Notes under the pieces: model-generated
The model's input: the letters and a program-made list of their open reading frames with translations, nothing else
Databases searched by the model: none
Told to the model about the DNA's origin: nothing
Made by a program: the position numbers and the translations under genes
Assembly: GCA_003153505.1 (NCBI GenBank)
Contig: PLZA01000025.1
Location: 110,806-147,889 of the forward strand
Reading direction: 5' to 3'
DNA from: Candidatus Dormiibacterota bacterium
GTDB lineage: Bacteria > Chloroflexota > Dormibacteria > Aeolococcales > Aeolococcaceae
Length of the DNA stretch: 37,084 nt
In this document: piece after piece, positions 1 through 7,555 of the stretch
Layout: each line of letters opens with the position of its first letter
Numbering within the stretch: position 1 is the stretch's first letter

Positions 1-1082
1 TCGACGTCGTTGCGGCGGCCACTGTGGACGGAGGCGATGGTGACCGTCTCCGGTTCGAACTCGCGTTTGGGGCGACCGTCCGTCGGCCCCGTGAGCACCT
101 CGGTGCGTGCTGCCGCCCGGATCTGGTCATCGCGCAACCGTTCCTGCATCATTGCCACGCCGCCCTCGAGCATCCAGGTGGGCAAGAGCGCGGTGAGGGT
201 TGTCGATGTCGCGTTGTATGGATACTGGTCGAGCAACACATCCATGCCTGCGGCCTGGGCCTCGGCGATACGGGCGAGCGACCGCTCGGTGAGGCCCCAG
301 TTGCTTCGCCCCAGCACCTTGTGGTGGCTGAGCTGCAGTCCCGCCCCGGACGAGGATGCGATGGCGAGCGCTTCCTCGACGGCGGCAAGCAACGCCGGGC
401 CTTCGTTGCGCATGTGGGTCGCGTAAAAGCCGCCGTGCTCGGCTGCGACGGACGCGAGGGCCACCAGCTCCGCGCGCTTCGCGTAGCTCCCGGGTGAATA
501 GATGAGGCCGGAGGACAGGCCGGCGCACCCCTGCTCCATGGCGTCGGTGACCAGCTCGCGCATGACCATGAGCTCTCGCTCGGTCGGCGGGCGGCGCTCA
601 AATCCCATCGCCGCGATGCGAATCGACGTGTGGCCCACGAGCAGGACAACGTTGAGAGCCAGCGGCTCACGGTCGAGCATGTCCGCATAGCCGGCGGCAT
701 CGTGCCAATTCCATTGCAGCGAGGTGCCGAGGTGTGCCGTGGAGTCGCGGAGGAGGCCTGCCCGGGCAGGATCGATCGGGTACGGAGTACTGCCGCAGTT
801 GCCGGTCACGATCGTCGTGACGCCCTGGCGCACCATTGAATCGGCGCGCGGATAGAGCGGGAGCGTGAAGTCGCAATGCGTGTGCAGGTCAATGAAGCCG
901 GGCGCGACGACGAGGTCTGCCACGTCGACCGTCATGGCGCCGGATGGCGCATCGAGGCCCGAACCCACGGCGATGACCACGCCATCACGCACTGCGACAT
1001 CAGCGATTCGCGACGGCGCGCCACTCCCGTCGATGACCCGGCCACCGCGAAGGAGGAGCGAGCCGCCGCGATCCGAAGCCAC
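1..1082 (-). CDS. N-acyl-D-amino-acid deacylase (D-aminoacylase family), 3' end missing
   Basis: Amidohydrolase-fold enzyme expected to hydrolyse N-acyl-D-amino acids to the free amino acid and a carboxylate. The reading frame is open from a GTG at 1082 to the left edge, so about 360 residues are visible of a family length near 480-530. Visible motifs: PGFIDLHTHCD with metal-ligand histidines at about residues 67 and 69, the cysteine of TGNCG at 96, GHTSIR near 151, SSGLIYSPGSYA near 190-201, THMRNE with His about 223, and LSHHK with His about 253. The 67/69/96 spacing is that of the characterised Alcaligenes D-aminoacylase. The catalytic aspartate would lie beyond the edge. The start follows an AAGG core and lies 11 bp after the LigA-like stop, so this is the distal gene of the operon. 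Family assignment is strong; the natural substrate is unknown. Confidence 0.9.
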   Translation of the reverse strand, partial: MASDRGGSLLLRGGRVIDGSGAPSRIADVAVRDGVVIAVGSGLDAPSGAMTVDVADLVVAPGFIDLHTHCDFTLPLYPRADSMVRQGVTTIVTGNCGSTPYPIDPARAGLLRDSTAHLGTSLQWNWHDAAGYADMLDREPLALNVVLLVGHTSIRIAAMGFERRPPTERELMVMRELVTDAMEQGCAGLSSGLIYSPGSYAKRAELVALASVAAEHGGFYATHMRNEGPALLAAVEEALAIASSSGAGLQLSHHKVLGRSNWGLTERSLARIAEAQAAGMDVLLDQYPYNATSTTLTALLPTWMLEGGVAMMQERLRDDQIRAAARTEVLTGPTDGRPKREFEPETVTIASVHSGRRNDV

Positions 1083-1093
1083 TCCTGACCTTG

Positions 1094-1405
1094 TCAGCTG
1101 GTGGCGTCAGTGACCGACGTTGCTGCTTCGCGCGAGGCGGTCATCCGCATGCCCCATTCGATGTGGCGCTGAAACTGGACGATCATGATCGGGTGCAGTC
1201 CCCGATGTTGCAGTCCCGCGTAATCGTGCGTCGCGATCAGTTTCTTGGCCTCGTCGTCGACCTCCGGGTAGCGGCCGAGCACTGCGTCGGAGTCGCCGAG
1301 AAACTCGACAAAAAGGTCCTCGTCCTCCTGCATGTCGTGGAGCAGCCGGTGCACGTAGTAGTCACCGGCCTGCGGGCGTGGATACATCAGGTGTTCATCT
1401 GGCAT
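1094..1405 (-). CDS. LigA-type small subunit of a class III extradiol dioxygenase
   Basis: A 103-residue helical protein resembling the alpha subunit of protocatechuate 4,5-dioxygenase (LigA) and related gallate dioxygenases. It caps the active site of the LigB-type catalytic subunit in the cytoplasm. Family-like stretches are YYVHRLLHDM, the acidic EDEDLFVEFLGD segment and HPIMIVQFQRHIEWG. It is somewhat shorter than the roughly 120-140 residues of classical LigA. The start at 1405 is preceded by a GAGGA ribosome site six bases upstream; a longer in-frame opening to 1462 would overlap the upstream gene and lacks such a site. It starts 14 bp after the LigB-like stop, and pairing with that gene supports the call. 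The substrate could be protocatechuate, gallate or another catechol. Confidence 0.75.
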   Translation of the reverse strand: MPDEHLMYPRPQAGDYYVHRLLHDMQEDEDLFVEFLGDSDAVLGRYPEVDDEAKKLIATHDYAGLQHRGLHPIMIVQFQRHIEWGMRMTASREAATSVTDATS

Positions 1406-1419
1406 CTTCTGTCCTCTGG

Positions 1420-2259
1420 TTAGAATTCGATGACGGCGTAACCGCAGTGACCGGAGTCCCAATAGGAGTGGCGCTCCACCTGTACCCGGTCACCCCTGGC
1501 ACCGAGGGAGACGGCCCATGTGCGCAGCTCCACCATGCCGATGGCATCGAGGTCCGCGGCAGACATCGACACGAGCTTCTCCGTTTCGCCGGCCTCGAGC
1601 CAGCCAAGGACGCGGTGGTCCGCTGCCACATCGGGCTCGGCGAATCGATCGGTCCCGGGGTAGTGCGACATGCCGCCGGTGGACACCATGCCCACGCGCT
1701 TGCCGGAGGCTTCCGCCCACGACGCGATCGCCTTGCCGAGGTCATTGCAGCGGCGGATGGAGGGCTGCGGCGGCACATACGCATTGATGATGAGGGGGAT
1801 AACCGGTGCTTCCAGACCTTCTTCCACCATGAAGTTGAGCGGAACGAGGAAGGAGTGGTCGAGCACCTCGTTCTGACTGAACGCCGGGTCGAAGCCTCTG
1901 TCGAGCAGACCGTCCATGAGGCTGTTCGCAAGTTCCGGGCTGCCATTCAGCTCGATCCGGCGCCGGTTGAACTGCGCCACAACCGGGTTGCCGGTGAAAA
2001 TGGTGAATTGAGGTACGAGGTTCAGGAAGTGGTTATGCAGATGGTCGAGCGCGACGATGATGAGCGCATCGACGTTGTGCTCCTTGACGCTTCGGGCGAC
2101 GGCGCGGTAGCCGTCATGCATCCGAGCCAGCTCCGCCGGATCTTCCTCCTTTGGCTGGGTAAAGATCTGCGGCGCGTGCGACACGCAGTAGCCGAAGGCT
2201 ACGCCCCCCTTGTGGGTGGCGTCGGCGGAGCGCACGCCGTCGGTCGTGACAGTGGTCAT
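1420..2259 (-). CDS. LigB-type class III extradiol ring-cleavage dioxygenase, catalytic subunit
   Basis: A 279-residue LigB-superfamily enzyme that opens catecholic rings next to the hydroxyl pair using Fe(II) and O2. The expected metal ligands are visible: His28 in YCVSHAPQ, His73 in ALDHLHNHF, and Glu244 in GMVELRTW. His199 in GGMSHYPG matches the catalytic histidine (His195 in Sphingobium LigB). The start ATG overlaps the stop of the DpaA-like gene (ATGA) and follows an AGGAG site. With the small subunit next door it resembles LigAB or gallate dioxygenases rather than single-chain types, but the neighbours are not the usual LigC/LigI/LigJ enzymes. The product is therefore inferred only as a ring-opened semialdehyde. 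Confidence 0.9.
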   Translation of the reverse strand: MTTVTTDGVRSADATHKGGVAFGYCVSHAPQIFTQPKEEDPAELARMHDGYRAVARSVKEHNVDALIIVALDHLHNHFLNLVPQFTIFTGNPVVAQFNRRRIELNGSPELANSLMDGLLDRGFDPAFSQNEVLDHSFLVPLNFMVEEGLEAPVIPLIINAYVPPQPSIRRCNDLGKAIASWAEASGKRVGMVSTGGMSHYPGTDRFAEPDVAADHRVLGWLEAGETEKLVSMSAADLDAIGMVELRTWAVSLGARGDRVQVERHSYWDSGHCGYAVIEF

Positions 2260-3164
2260 GCGAGTTCTCCTGGTGCGGTTGATCCAGCGGTCGCTGCGTT
2301 GCGCGTGGCGATTGCGTTGGCGATAAACGCGTATTGAGCATCTCCGGCGGTGAGCGGCGCGCGTCCGCCTGCCAGGCCTCGCGGCCAGTGCACCCGCACG
2401 CCGGCGTTCCGCGCGGCTTCATGATCGAGGCCGCCGGGGGGTGAGGCAATATCGACGACGATGCGATCGCGGAGCTGGGCAAACGCTTCCGGTGGAATCG
2501 CATCGGTCGACGGAACCGTGTTGATGATGATGTCCGCTGCTCCCATGGCTGCGACGCGGTCGTCATATGGCACCGGGATCGCGCCGCACTGGCGGGCACG
2601 TTCGAGCCAGCGCGGACGCCGGACGGCGACCTGCGGGGTGCAGTGAGCCGCTACCAGATAGTCGACGATCACCGCGCCGGTGACCCCGTATCCGACCACG
2701 AGAAATCGGTGTTCCCGCAGGATGCGTCGCGTCAGCTCAATGAGCAGTCGCATCACGCCCTCGGCGACACCTGTGGACAGGCGGGTGGCCAATCCCGGAT
2801 CGTCCTTGAACTGATAGATCTGGATGCTCATCCGGCTGGCGATCTCATCGAGCTTCGCAGTCGAGCGCCCCATGACGACACCACCCTCGCGGGCCGCGGA
2901 TTGCTCGAGGAGCGCGCCATCGACCACGATGGGTTCGGGAGCATCGGGTGCATAGATCAGATCACCGTTGAGCCCCGGAGAAGGGAGCACGAGCCACTCG
3001 GTGCCACGCACCGCGTCGGCCACGGAGGTGGCAACACGCGCGCCATTGGACGCATCAGCGGCCTGGCCGTAGCACACCGCGTCGTGACCGTCTCTCGCGA
3101 GTCGCTGGGCGACATGTACCTCGCGCCCGTCGCCGCCGAGCACGGCGACGCGGTAATGCCTCAT
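2256..3164 (-). CDS. Dipicolinate synthase subunit A-like NAD(P)-binding dehydrogenase
   Basis: A 302-residue protein resembling DpaA (SpoVFA), which in spore formers dehydrogenates a dihydrodipicolinate-type intermediate to pyridine-2,6-dicarboxylate. Seen: the N-terminal VAVLGGDGREVHVAQ segment (DpaA has IGGDAR), a Rossmann loop GYGVTG in the second half, IINTVPST, and the block VDIASPPGGLDHEAARNAG leading to GLAGGRAPLTAG, which parallels the DpaA C-terminal region. The start at 3164 has a GGAGGTG site inside the end of the upstream gene and lies 2 bp after its stop; an alternative extension upstream lacks support. No DpaB flavoprotein gene is present and the operon is catabolic, so sporulation use is unlikely. 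The substrate may be a cyclised product of the neighbouring dioxygenase (inference). Confidence 0.75.
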   Translation of the reverse strand: MRHYRVAVLGGDGREVHVAQRLARDGHDAVCYGQAADASNGARVATSVADAVRGTEWLVLPSPGLNGDLIYAPDAPEPIVVDGALLEQSAAREGGVVMGRSTAKLDEIASRMSIQIYQFKDDPGLATRLSTGVAEGVMRLLIELTRRILREHRFLVVGYGVTGAVIVDYLVAAHCTPQVAVRRPRWLERARQCGAIPVPYDDRVAAMGAADIIINTVPSTDAIPPEAFAQLRDRIVVDIASPPGGLDHEAARNAGVRVHWPRGLAGGRAPLTAGDAQYAFIANAIATRNAATAGSTAPGELA

Positions 3165-3166
3165 GA

Positions 3167-4102
3167 CTACACCTCCAAAAGGGATACGGACGAGCCGATG
3201 GCTGCGTCGCATTCGGCCAATGCGTCGCGCAGCGCATTGATGTTATCGGCCGAGCACTCCGCATACGGAGCGCGGACGGCGAGCGATCCAGCGAATCCTC
3301 GAATCTGCATCGCGGCCTTGACCCCGGCGGGCTGGCCGACTCGCGCCAGCGCGCGCCGGTATGGGGCAAGGGCGCGGTGGAGGCGCTGCATCTCGCCGAG
3401 GTCGCTGCGGCTCGCGGCCGCAAGCAGGCCCAGCATCACCTCCGGAAACACCCATGCGTTGGTGGACGTCAGACCATCGACCGGCGCAGCAAGAGTGAGC
3501 GCGGCGCTGAGGTCTGACGCGATGAGGATCCGCACGGTGCGCACCGTGGCTCGAATGGCTTCGACGCTCCCGAGAAGCCGGACGGTATCGCGCGTTCCCT
3601 GCTTGACCCCGACGTACCCGTCCATCGCCATGACCTCAGCCATGACACGCGGCTCGAGGTCGTGGCCGAAGACTGGATTGTTGTAGACAACAAGCTGCCG
3701 TCCCACCGTCTTTGCCAGATACTCGAAATGCCGCAACACATCGCTCTCGGTGGTCTCACAAGCGAGCGGCGGTGCCACCATCGCGGAATCTGCCCCCTCT
3801 TCGAGCATGGTCAGTGCAAGGCGCGCCGTCGCCTCGGCTGACAGCGAAGCAGCACACGCCATGATCGAGGCGCAGGCGCCGGTTGACCGCACCTGCCGGA
3901 GTATCTCGATCCGTTCGGCATCACTGAGCGAGTGGAATTCGCCGTAGGCGCCCGTGAGCAACACGTGTCTGATCCCCGTCGCTGCAAGCCGCTCGACGTT
4001 CGCCGCCATCGCTGCAGCGTCGACCGAGCGTCCGTCGCCTGTGAACTGCGTCGGAGCGATCGCGTAGAGCATCATCGGATCCCGCTCGGCGACCGTGCTC
4101 AT
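3167..4102 (-). CDS. DapA-family Schiff-base aldolase/lyase
   Basis: A 311-residue class I aldolase of the dihydrodipicolinate synthase/N-acetylneuraminate lyase family, a cytoplasmic TIM barrel. Seen: TGAYGEF near 50-56 in place of the usual GTTGE loop, the catalytic tyrosine in VVYNNP (about 140), and the Schiff-base lysine in VGVKQGT (about 167). It should therefore form a pyruvate-type imine. It starts 3 bp after the livF stop and ends 2 bp before the DpaA-like start. The placement in a transporter-dioxygenase operon argues for a catabolic aldolase (for example releasing pyruvate from a ring-cleavage product, as hydratase-aldolases of this family do) rather than lysine biosynthesis. The altered GTTGE loop also suggests a different substrate. 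Confidence 0.85.
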   Translation of the reverse strand: MSTVAERDPMMLYAIAPTQFTGDGRSVDAAAMAANVERLAATGIRHVLLTGAYGEFHSLSDAERIEILRQVRSTGACASIMACAASLSAEATARLALTMLEEGADSAMVAPPLACETTESDVLRHFEYLAKTVGRQLVVYNNPVFGHDLEPRVMAEVMAMDGYVGVKQGTRDTVRLLGSVEAIRATVRTVRILIASDLSAALTLAAPVDGLTSTNAWVFPEVMLGLLAAASRSDLGEMQRLHRALAPYRRALARVGQPAGVKAAMQIRGFAGSLAVRAPYAECSADNINALRDALAECDAAIGSSVSLLEV

Positions 4103-4105
4103 GTC

Positions 4106-4867
4106 CTAGGTCCGAACATGCTCGGCATGAGGGAGCCGGCGATGCGCCGCAGCCGACGCGCCGAGGTACAACCGGCCGACTTCGGGGTTGTCCAGGAGGT
4201 TGGCAGCGCGATCCTCGATGCGCACGGTGCCGAGCTCGAGCACCGCCGCATGGTCCGACACTCGGAGCGCGGAGCGCGCGTTTTGCTCGACGAGCAGGAC
4301 CGTGATGCCGTCCCTGCTCATGGTAGTGAGCGTCTCGAAGACCAGCGTGCGACTCTTCGGGTCGAGCCCCAAGGACGGCTCATCCGCGAGCACCACCTTG
4401 GGTTCGAGCATCAAGGCTCGGGCGAATTCGATGATCCGCTGCTGACCGCCGGACAGTGAACCGGCGTGCGAATGATGAAACTGCCTGATGGTCGGGAATC
4501 GCTCCTCCAGTGCCAGAGCGCGGCGGCGAACCTCGCTGTTGTCTCGAATGATGTAGCCGCCCATCAACAGGTTCTCCCAGACGCTGAGGGTCGGGAACAG
4601 GCTCCGGTCCTGCGGCACGTGCACAACACCCGCTTCGAGAATTTGTCGTGGCGTCAATCCCTGGAGCGCCATGCCGTCGAGGAGAATCTCGCCGGACTGC
4701 ACCGCGATCAGTCCACTGATGGCGCGCAGCAGGGTCGACTTGCCCGCGCCGTTCGGGCCAATGAGACACGTCATCTCATGGCGGGGAACGCTCAAGGTGG
4801 CACCACGCAACACGGTGCCGTACCCATAGCCGGAGACGACCTGGCGGATTTCGAGGCAGGTGTCCAC
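4106..4867 (-). CDS. livF: Branched-chain amino acid-type ABC transporter ATP-binding protein LivF
   Basis: A 253-residue cytoplasmic ATPase of the HAAT (Liv) importer family. Walker A is GPNGAGKST near 37-45, the signature is SLSGGQQR, Walker B is VVLADEPSLGLDP, and the switch histidine position reads LLVEQN, where Gln replaces His as is typical of LivF-type subunits. The start is GTG at 4867, sharing one base with the livG stop (TAGTG), so the two are translationally coupled. It drives the importer built by the next four genes. Liv importers carry branched-chain or other amino acids, amides and, in catabolic clusters, aromatic acids; here the ring-cleavage genes downstream suggest an aromatic or N-acyl amino acid substrate (inference). 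Confidence 0.93.
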   Translation of the reverse strand: MDTCLEIRQVVSGYGYGTVLRGATLSVPRHEMTCLIGPNGAGKSTLLRAISGLIAVQSGEILLDGMALQGLTPRQILEAGVVHVPQDRSLFPTLSVWENLLMGGYIIRDNSEVRRRALALEERFPTIRQFHHSHAGSLSGGQQRIIEFARALMLEPKVVLADEPSLGLDPKSRTLVFETLTTMSRDGITVLLVEQNARSALRVSDHAAVLELGTVRIEDRAANLLDNPEVGRLYLGASAAAHRRLPHAEHVRT

Positions 4868-5610
4868 TAGTCTCCCAGGTACGCGTCGAGAACGAGTTGG
4901 TTCTGTTGCACGTCGTCCGGAGCCCCGGCAAAGAGCTGCTTGCCGTGGTCCAGCACCACGATCGGATCGCAGAGGCTCATGACGAATTCCATGTTGTGCT
5001 CGACGATGAGGAAGGTCAGCCCTTTCGCATGGAACTCCCGAATCCGCTCGGTCATGAGGTCGACCATCACATGGTTGACCCCGGCGGTCGGTTCGTCGAG
5101 GAGGACGAGGCGAGGCTTGCCCATCAGGACGGTTGCGAACTCCAGCAACTTCTGCTGACCGTATGACAGTTCACCCGCCTTCGCCTCCGCGAGCCGGGTC
5201 AGCTTGAATTCATCGAGCAGCGTCATCGCGTAATCCACAGTGGCCCGGTTGGCCTTCGACATCCCCCACACCGCAAGACCCCGCTTCGGCGCGGCGACGA
5301 GCAGGTTGTCGAGAACGTCAATCTCGGGCAGGACGCGGGCGCGTTGGAAGGTTCTGCTCATGCCGCCGCGATACATTGTGGTTGGATCGGGACGGGCGAC
5401 CCGCTTCCCGTCGAACCGGATCGAGCCACTGTCGCTCGCGAGGTAGCCGCTGAGCATGTTGAGCACGGTGGTCTTGCCTGAACCATTGGGGCCGATCAGG
5501 CCTGTGATGCTCCCTCGCTCCACACTGAACGAGCAGCCGTCGACGGCGACGATACCGCCAAAGCGCTTGCGCAACGCGTCGATCTCCAGGAGCGGTCCGT
5601 CGACACTCAT
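4867..5610 (-). CDS. livG: Branched-chain amino acid-type ABC transporter ATP-binding protein LivG
   Basis: A 247-residue ATPase partner of LivF. Walker A GPNGSGKTT lies near 37-45, the signature is ELSYGQQK, Walker B is LVLLDEPTAGVN, and the switch histidine is present in FLIVEHN. The residues following Walker B (PTAGVNH) match LivG proteins. The ATG start at 5610 overlaps the livM stop by four bases (ATGA). Order livK-H-M-G-F with overlaps throughout is the classical five-gene importer arrangement, complete here. Confidence 0.94.
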   Translation of the reverse strand: MSVDGPLLEIDALRKRFGGIVAVDGCSFSVERGSITGLIGPNGSGKTTVLNMLSGYLASDSGSIRFDGKRVARPDPTTMYRGGMSRTFQRARVLPEIDVLDNLLVAAPKRGLAVWGMSKANRATVDYAMTLLDEFKLTRLAEAKAGELSYGQQKLLEFATVLMGKPRLVLLDEPTAGVNHVMVDLMTERIREFHAKGLTFLIVEHNMEFVMSLCDPIVVLDHGKQLFAGAPDDVQQNQLVLDAYLGD

Positions 5611-6659
5611 CGCGCCACAGCCGGCGCGGGGGCGTCGCGCAGCGCTTCCGACTCCGCGGTCGCCAACTCTTCAACCACCTGCTTTCGGCGGCGACTGCGG
5701 CGGAGGGCGCGGTCGGCGATGGTCGTCACGACTCCGCGGGGCAGGAACAGCATCACGACGATGAAGACGGCAGCGTAGGCGATGAGGTAGAGCTGACTGC
5801 CGCCGAGCGAGTACGCGAAGTACTGCTGAGCGGGCGTGAGGATGGCGGCTCCGACGAACGGTCCCCACAGAGTCCCGATGCCGCCGAGGTAGGCGACGAG
5901 GATGATGCCCATTGCGAGGAACTCGCCGTCGAACGCAAACTGCGGGTACACGGTCGACAGGTAGTACGCCCAGACCGCTCCAGCCATCGCGGAGAAGGCG
6001 GCACAGCCCGCAAAAGCGGCGTATTTCGGCACCGATGTCGCCACGCCGAGACCGCGCGCCTTGTCCTCGTCCTCACGGACGGCGAACATCATCAGCCCGA
6101 GCCGGCTCCGTCGCACATAGGCGCATGCCAGGAGCGTGACTGCGAAGACACCCAGCATTGCCCAGTAGAAGTATTCCTCGTACGCCCCAGGAGGGAAGGG
6201 CGCTTGAGGCACCTGAAGGCCGGGCGCTCCACCGGTGATATCGGTGAGATTCAGTGCCATGTACTGCAGGATGATGACCAGTGAGATCGTGACGATGATG
6301 AAGGGCAGGCCGCGAGTTCTGAAGGCAATCCAGCCGATCGGCACACTGACAATCGCCACAGCGATGCCGATGATCGGGACCAGCGCAAAGGGCAGAAAAC
6401 CGTTACCGATACCGATGTGTTGAAACGTCAGGGCCAGCCCATACGCGCCGAGTCCGAAGAAGGCAACGCTGCCGAGCGACACATACCCCGTGTACCCGCC
6501 GATGAGGTTCCAGGCCGAGCCGAGCGCTGCATACATCAGCGTGAAGATCCCGATGTTGACGATCCAGCTCTCGGCGCCGCTGAACGGAAACAGCGCGAGT
6601 GCGGCGATCACGCACAGCCCGACGAGGAGTCCACGGCGAGCGCGAACCTGATGCTTCAA
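5607..6659 (-). CDS. livM: Branched-chain amino acid-type ABC transporter permease LivM
   Basis: A 350-residue inner-membrane permease with about nine to ten hydrophobic segments, starting around residue 10 (LLVGLCVIAALALFPF). The family stretch NLIGGYTGYVSLGSVAFFGLGAY and the EAA-like loop with REDEDKARGLGV are present. The start is a TTG at 6657-6659 overlapping the livH stop (TTGA), which makes it dependent on coupling with livH. A basic tail (RRSRRRKQ) of about 40 residues follows the last membrane segment. It forms the translocation pore with LivH. Confidence 0.93.
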   Translation of the reverse strand: MKHQVRARRGLLVGLCVIAALALFPFSGAESWIVNIGIFTLMYAALGSAWNLIGGYTGYVSLGSVAFFGLGAYGLALTFQHIGIGNGFLPFALVPIIGIAVAIVSVPIGWIAFRTRGLPFIIVTISLVIILQYMALNLTDITGGAPGLQVPQAPFPPGAYEEYFYWAMLGVFAVTLLACAYVRRSRLGLMMFAVREDEDKARGLGVATSVPKYAAFAGCAAFSAMAGAVWAYYLSTVYPQFAFDGEFLAMGIILVAYLGGIGTLWGPFVGAAILTPAQQYFAYSLGGSQLYLIAYAAVFIVVMLFLPRGVVTTIADRALRRSRRRKQVVEELATAESEALRDAPAPAVAR

Positions 6660-7531
6660 ATGGCACCCCGGGCGCGCACACCAAACAGGCCTTGGGGGCG
6701 GGCGATGAGCACAATGATCAGGAGCACGTAGAACGGCACCGAGGACCAGGCCGGCGAGAGCTCAGCCTGGACCAGTGACTCGGAGAGGGCCAGGATCACG
6801 GCGCCGGCGATGGCCCCGGCATTGCTCCCGAGTCCACCAATCACGCAGATCGCCAGGAGTCGCCCGATCAAGTCGTAGTGACTGGCCGGATCGAAGCTGC
6901 TGACGAGACCGAACATCGCCCCAGCCGCGCCCGCGGTGGCAGCGCCGAGGCCGAACGCGAGCGCGGCGGTCCTATCGGTATTGACGCCGAGAAGCTTCGC
7001 GGCCGACTCGCGCTGCGAGACTGCGCGGACCGACCGGCCGAACTTGGTCCGGGTGAGGAGCAGGTACATTCCAACCAGGATCGCCACCGAAAGCAGGAAG
7101 GCAAGCGCTCGCACCACGGGGATCTCGTAACCGGCGATGGTCCACGAGCTGTTCTGATACGTCGTGAGGATGCCGCGAAAGTCGGTGCCGAAGATGAAGC
7201 TGAGAATGCCCTCGAGGCCGATCGCCATCGCCCAGGTCATCAACAGCGACAACCGGTGCGCATCGTGGCGAAGCGGCTTGAGCAGAAATGTCTGGAGTGT
7301 GAAACCGATGGCGAAGAGCAGCGGTGTCGAGACAAGAATCGACAGGAAGGGGTCGATGTGCAGGTAGTTGAAGAGCGTGAACCCAATGTACGCGCCGCAC
7401 ACCACGAACACTCCCTGGGCCATGTTGATGATGCGCATGGTGCCGAATGTGAGGGTCAACCCACTGGTCATCAGCGCGTACAGGCCGCCCGTCAACACGC
7501 CGAGGATGATCGCCTGGATAAAGAGGTGCAC
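6656..7531 (-). CDS. livH: Branched-chain amino acid-type ABC transporter permease LivH
   Basis: A 291-residue permease with about eight membrane segments. It carries LYALMTSGLTLTFGTMRIIN near the N-terminus, the cytoplasmic loop RAVSQRESAAKLLGVNTDRT expected to contact the ATPases, and GGLGSNAGAIAGAVILAL near the end, all LivH-like. GTG start at 7531 with a GGGGGA site about eight bases upstream. It lies 24 bp after the livK stop. Confidence 0.93.
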   Translation of the reverse strand: MHLFIQAIILGVLTGGLYALMTSGLTLTFGTMRIINMAQGVFVVCGAYIGFTLFNYLHIDPFLSILVSTPLLFAIGFTLQTFLLKPLRHDAHRLSLLMTWAMAIGLEGILSFIFGTDFRGILTTYQNSSWTIAGYEIPVVRALAFLLSVAILVGMYLLLTRTKFGRSVRAVSQRESAAKLLGVNTDRTAALAFGLGAATAGAAGAMFGLVSSFDPASHYDLIGRLLAICVIGGLGSNAGAIAGAVILALSESLVQAELSPAWSSVPFYVLLIIVLIARPQGLFGVRARGAI

Positions 7532-7555
7532 TGGATATCGTCCCCCGCCGCTCGA

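Noticed and set aside
2256..3164. True sporulation dipicolinate synthase
   Set aside because: No DpaB partner and no sporulation gene nearby; neighbours are an importer and ring-cleavage enzymes.
3167..4102. Lysine-biosynthesis DapA
   Set aside because: Fold and catalytic residues fit the superfamily, but the GTTGE loop is altered and the operon is catabolic, so a biosynthetic assignment was not made.
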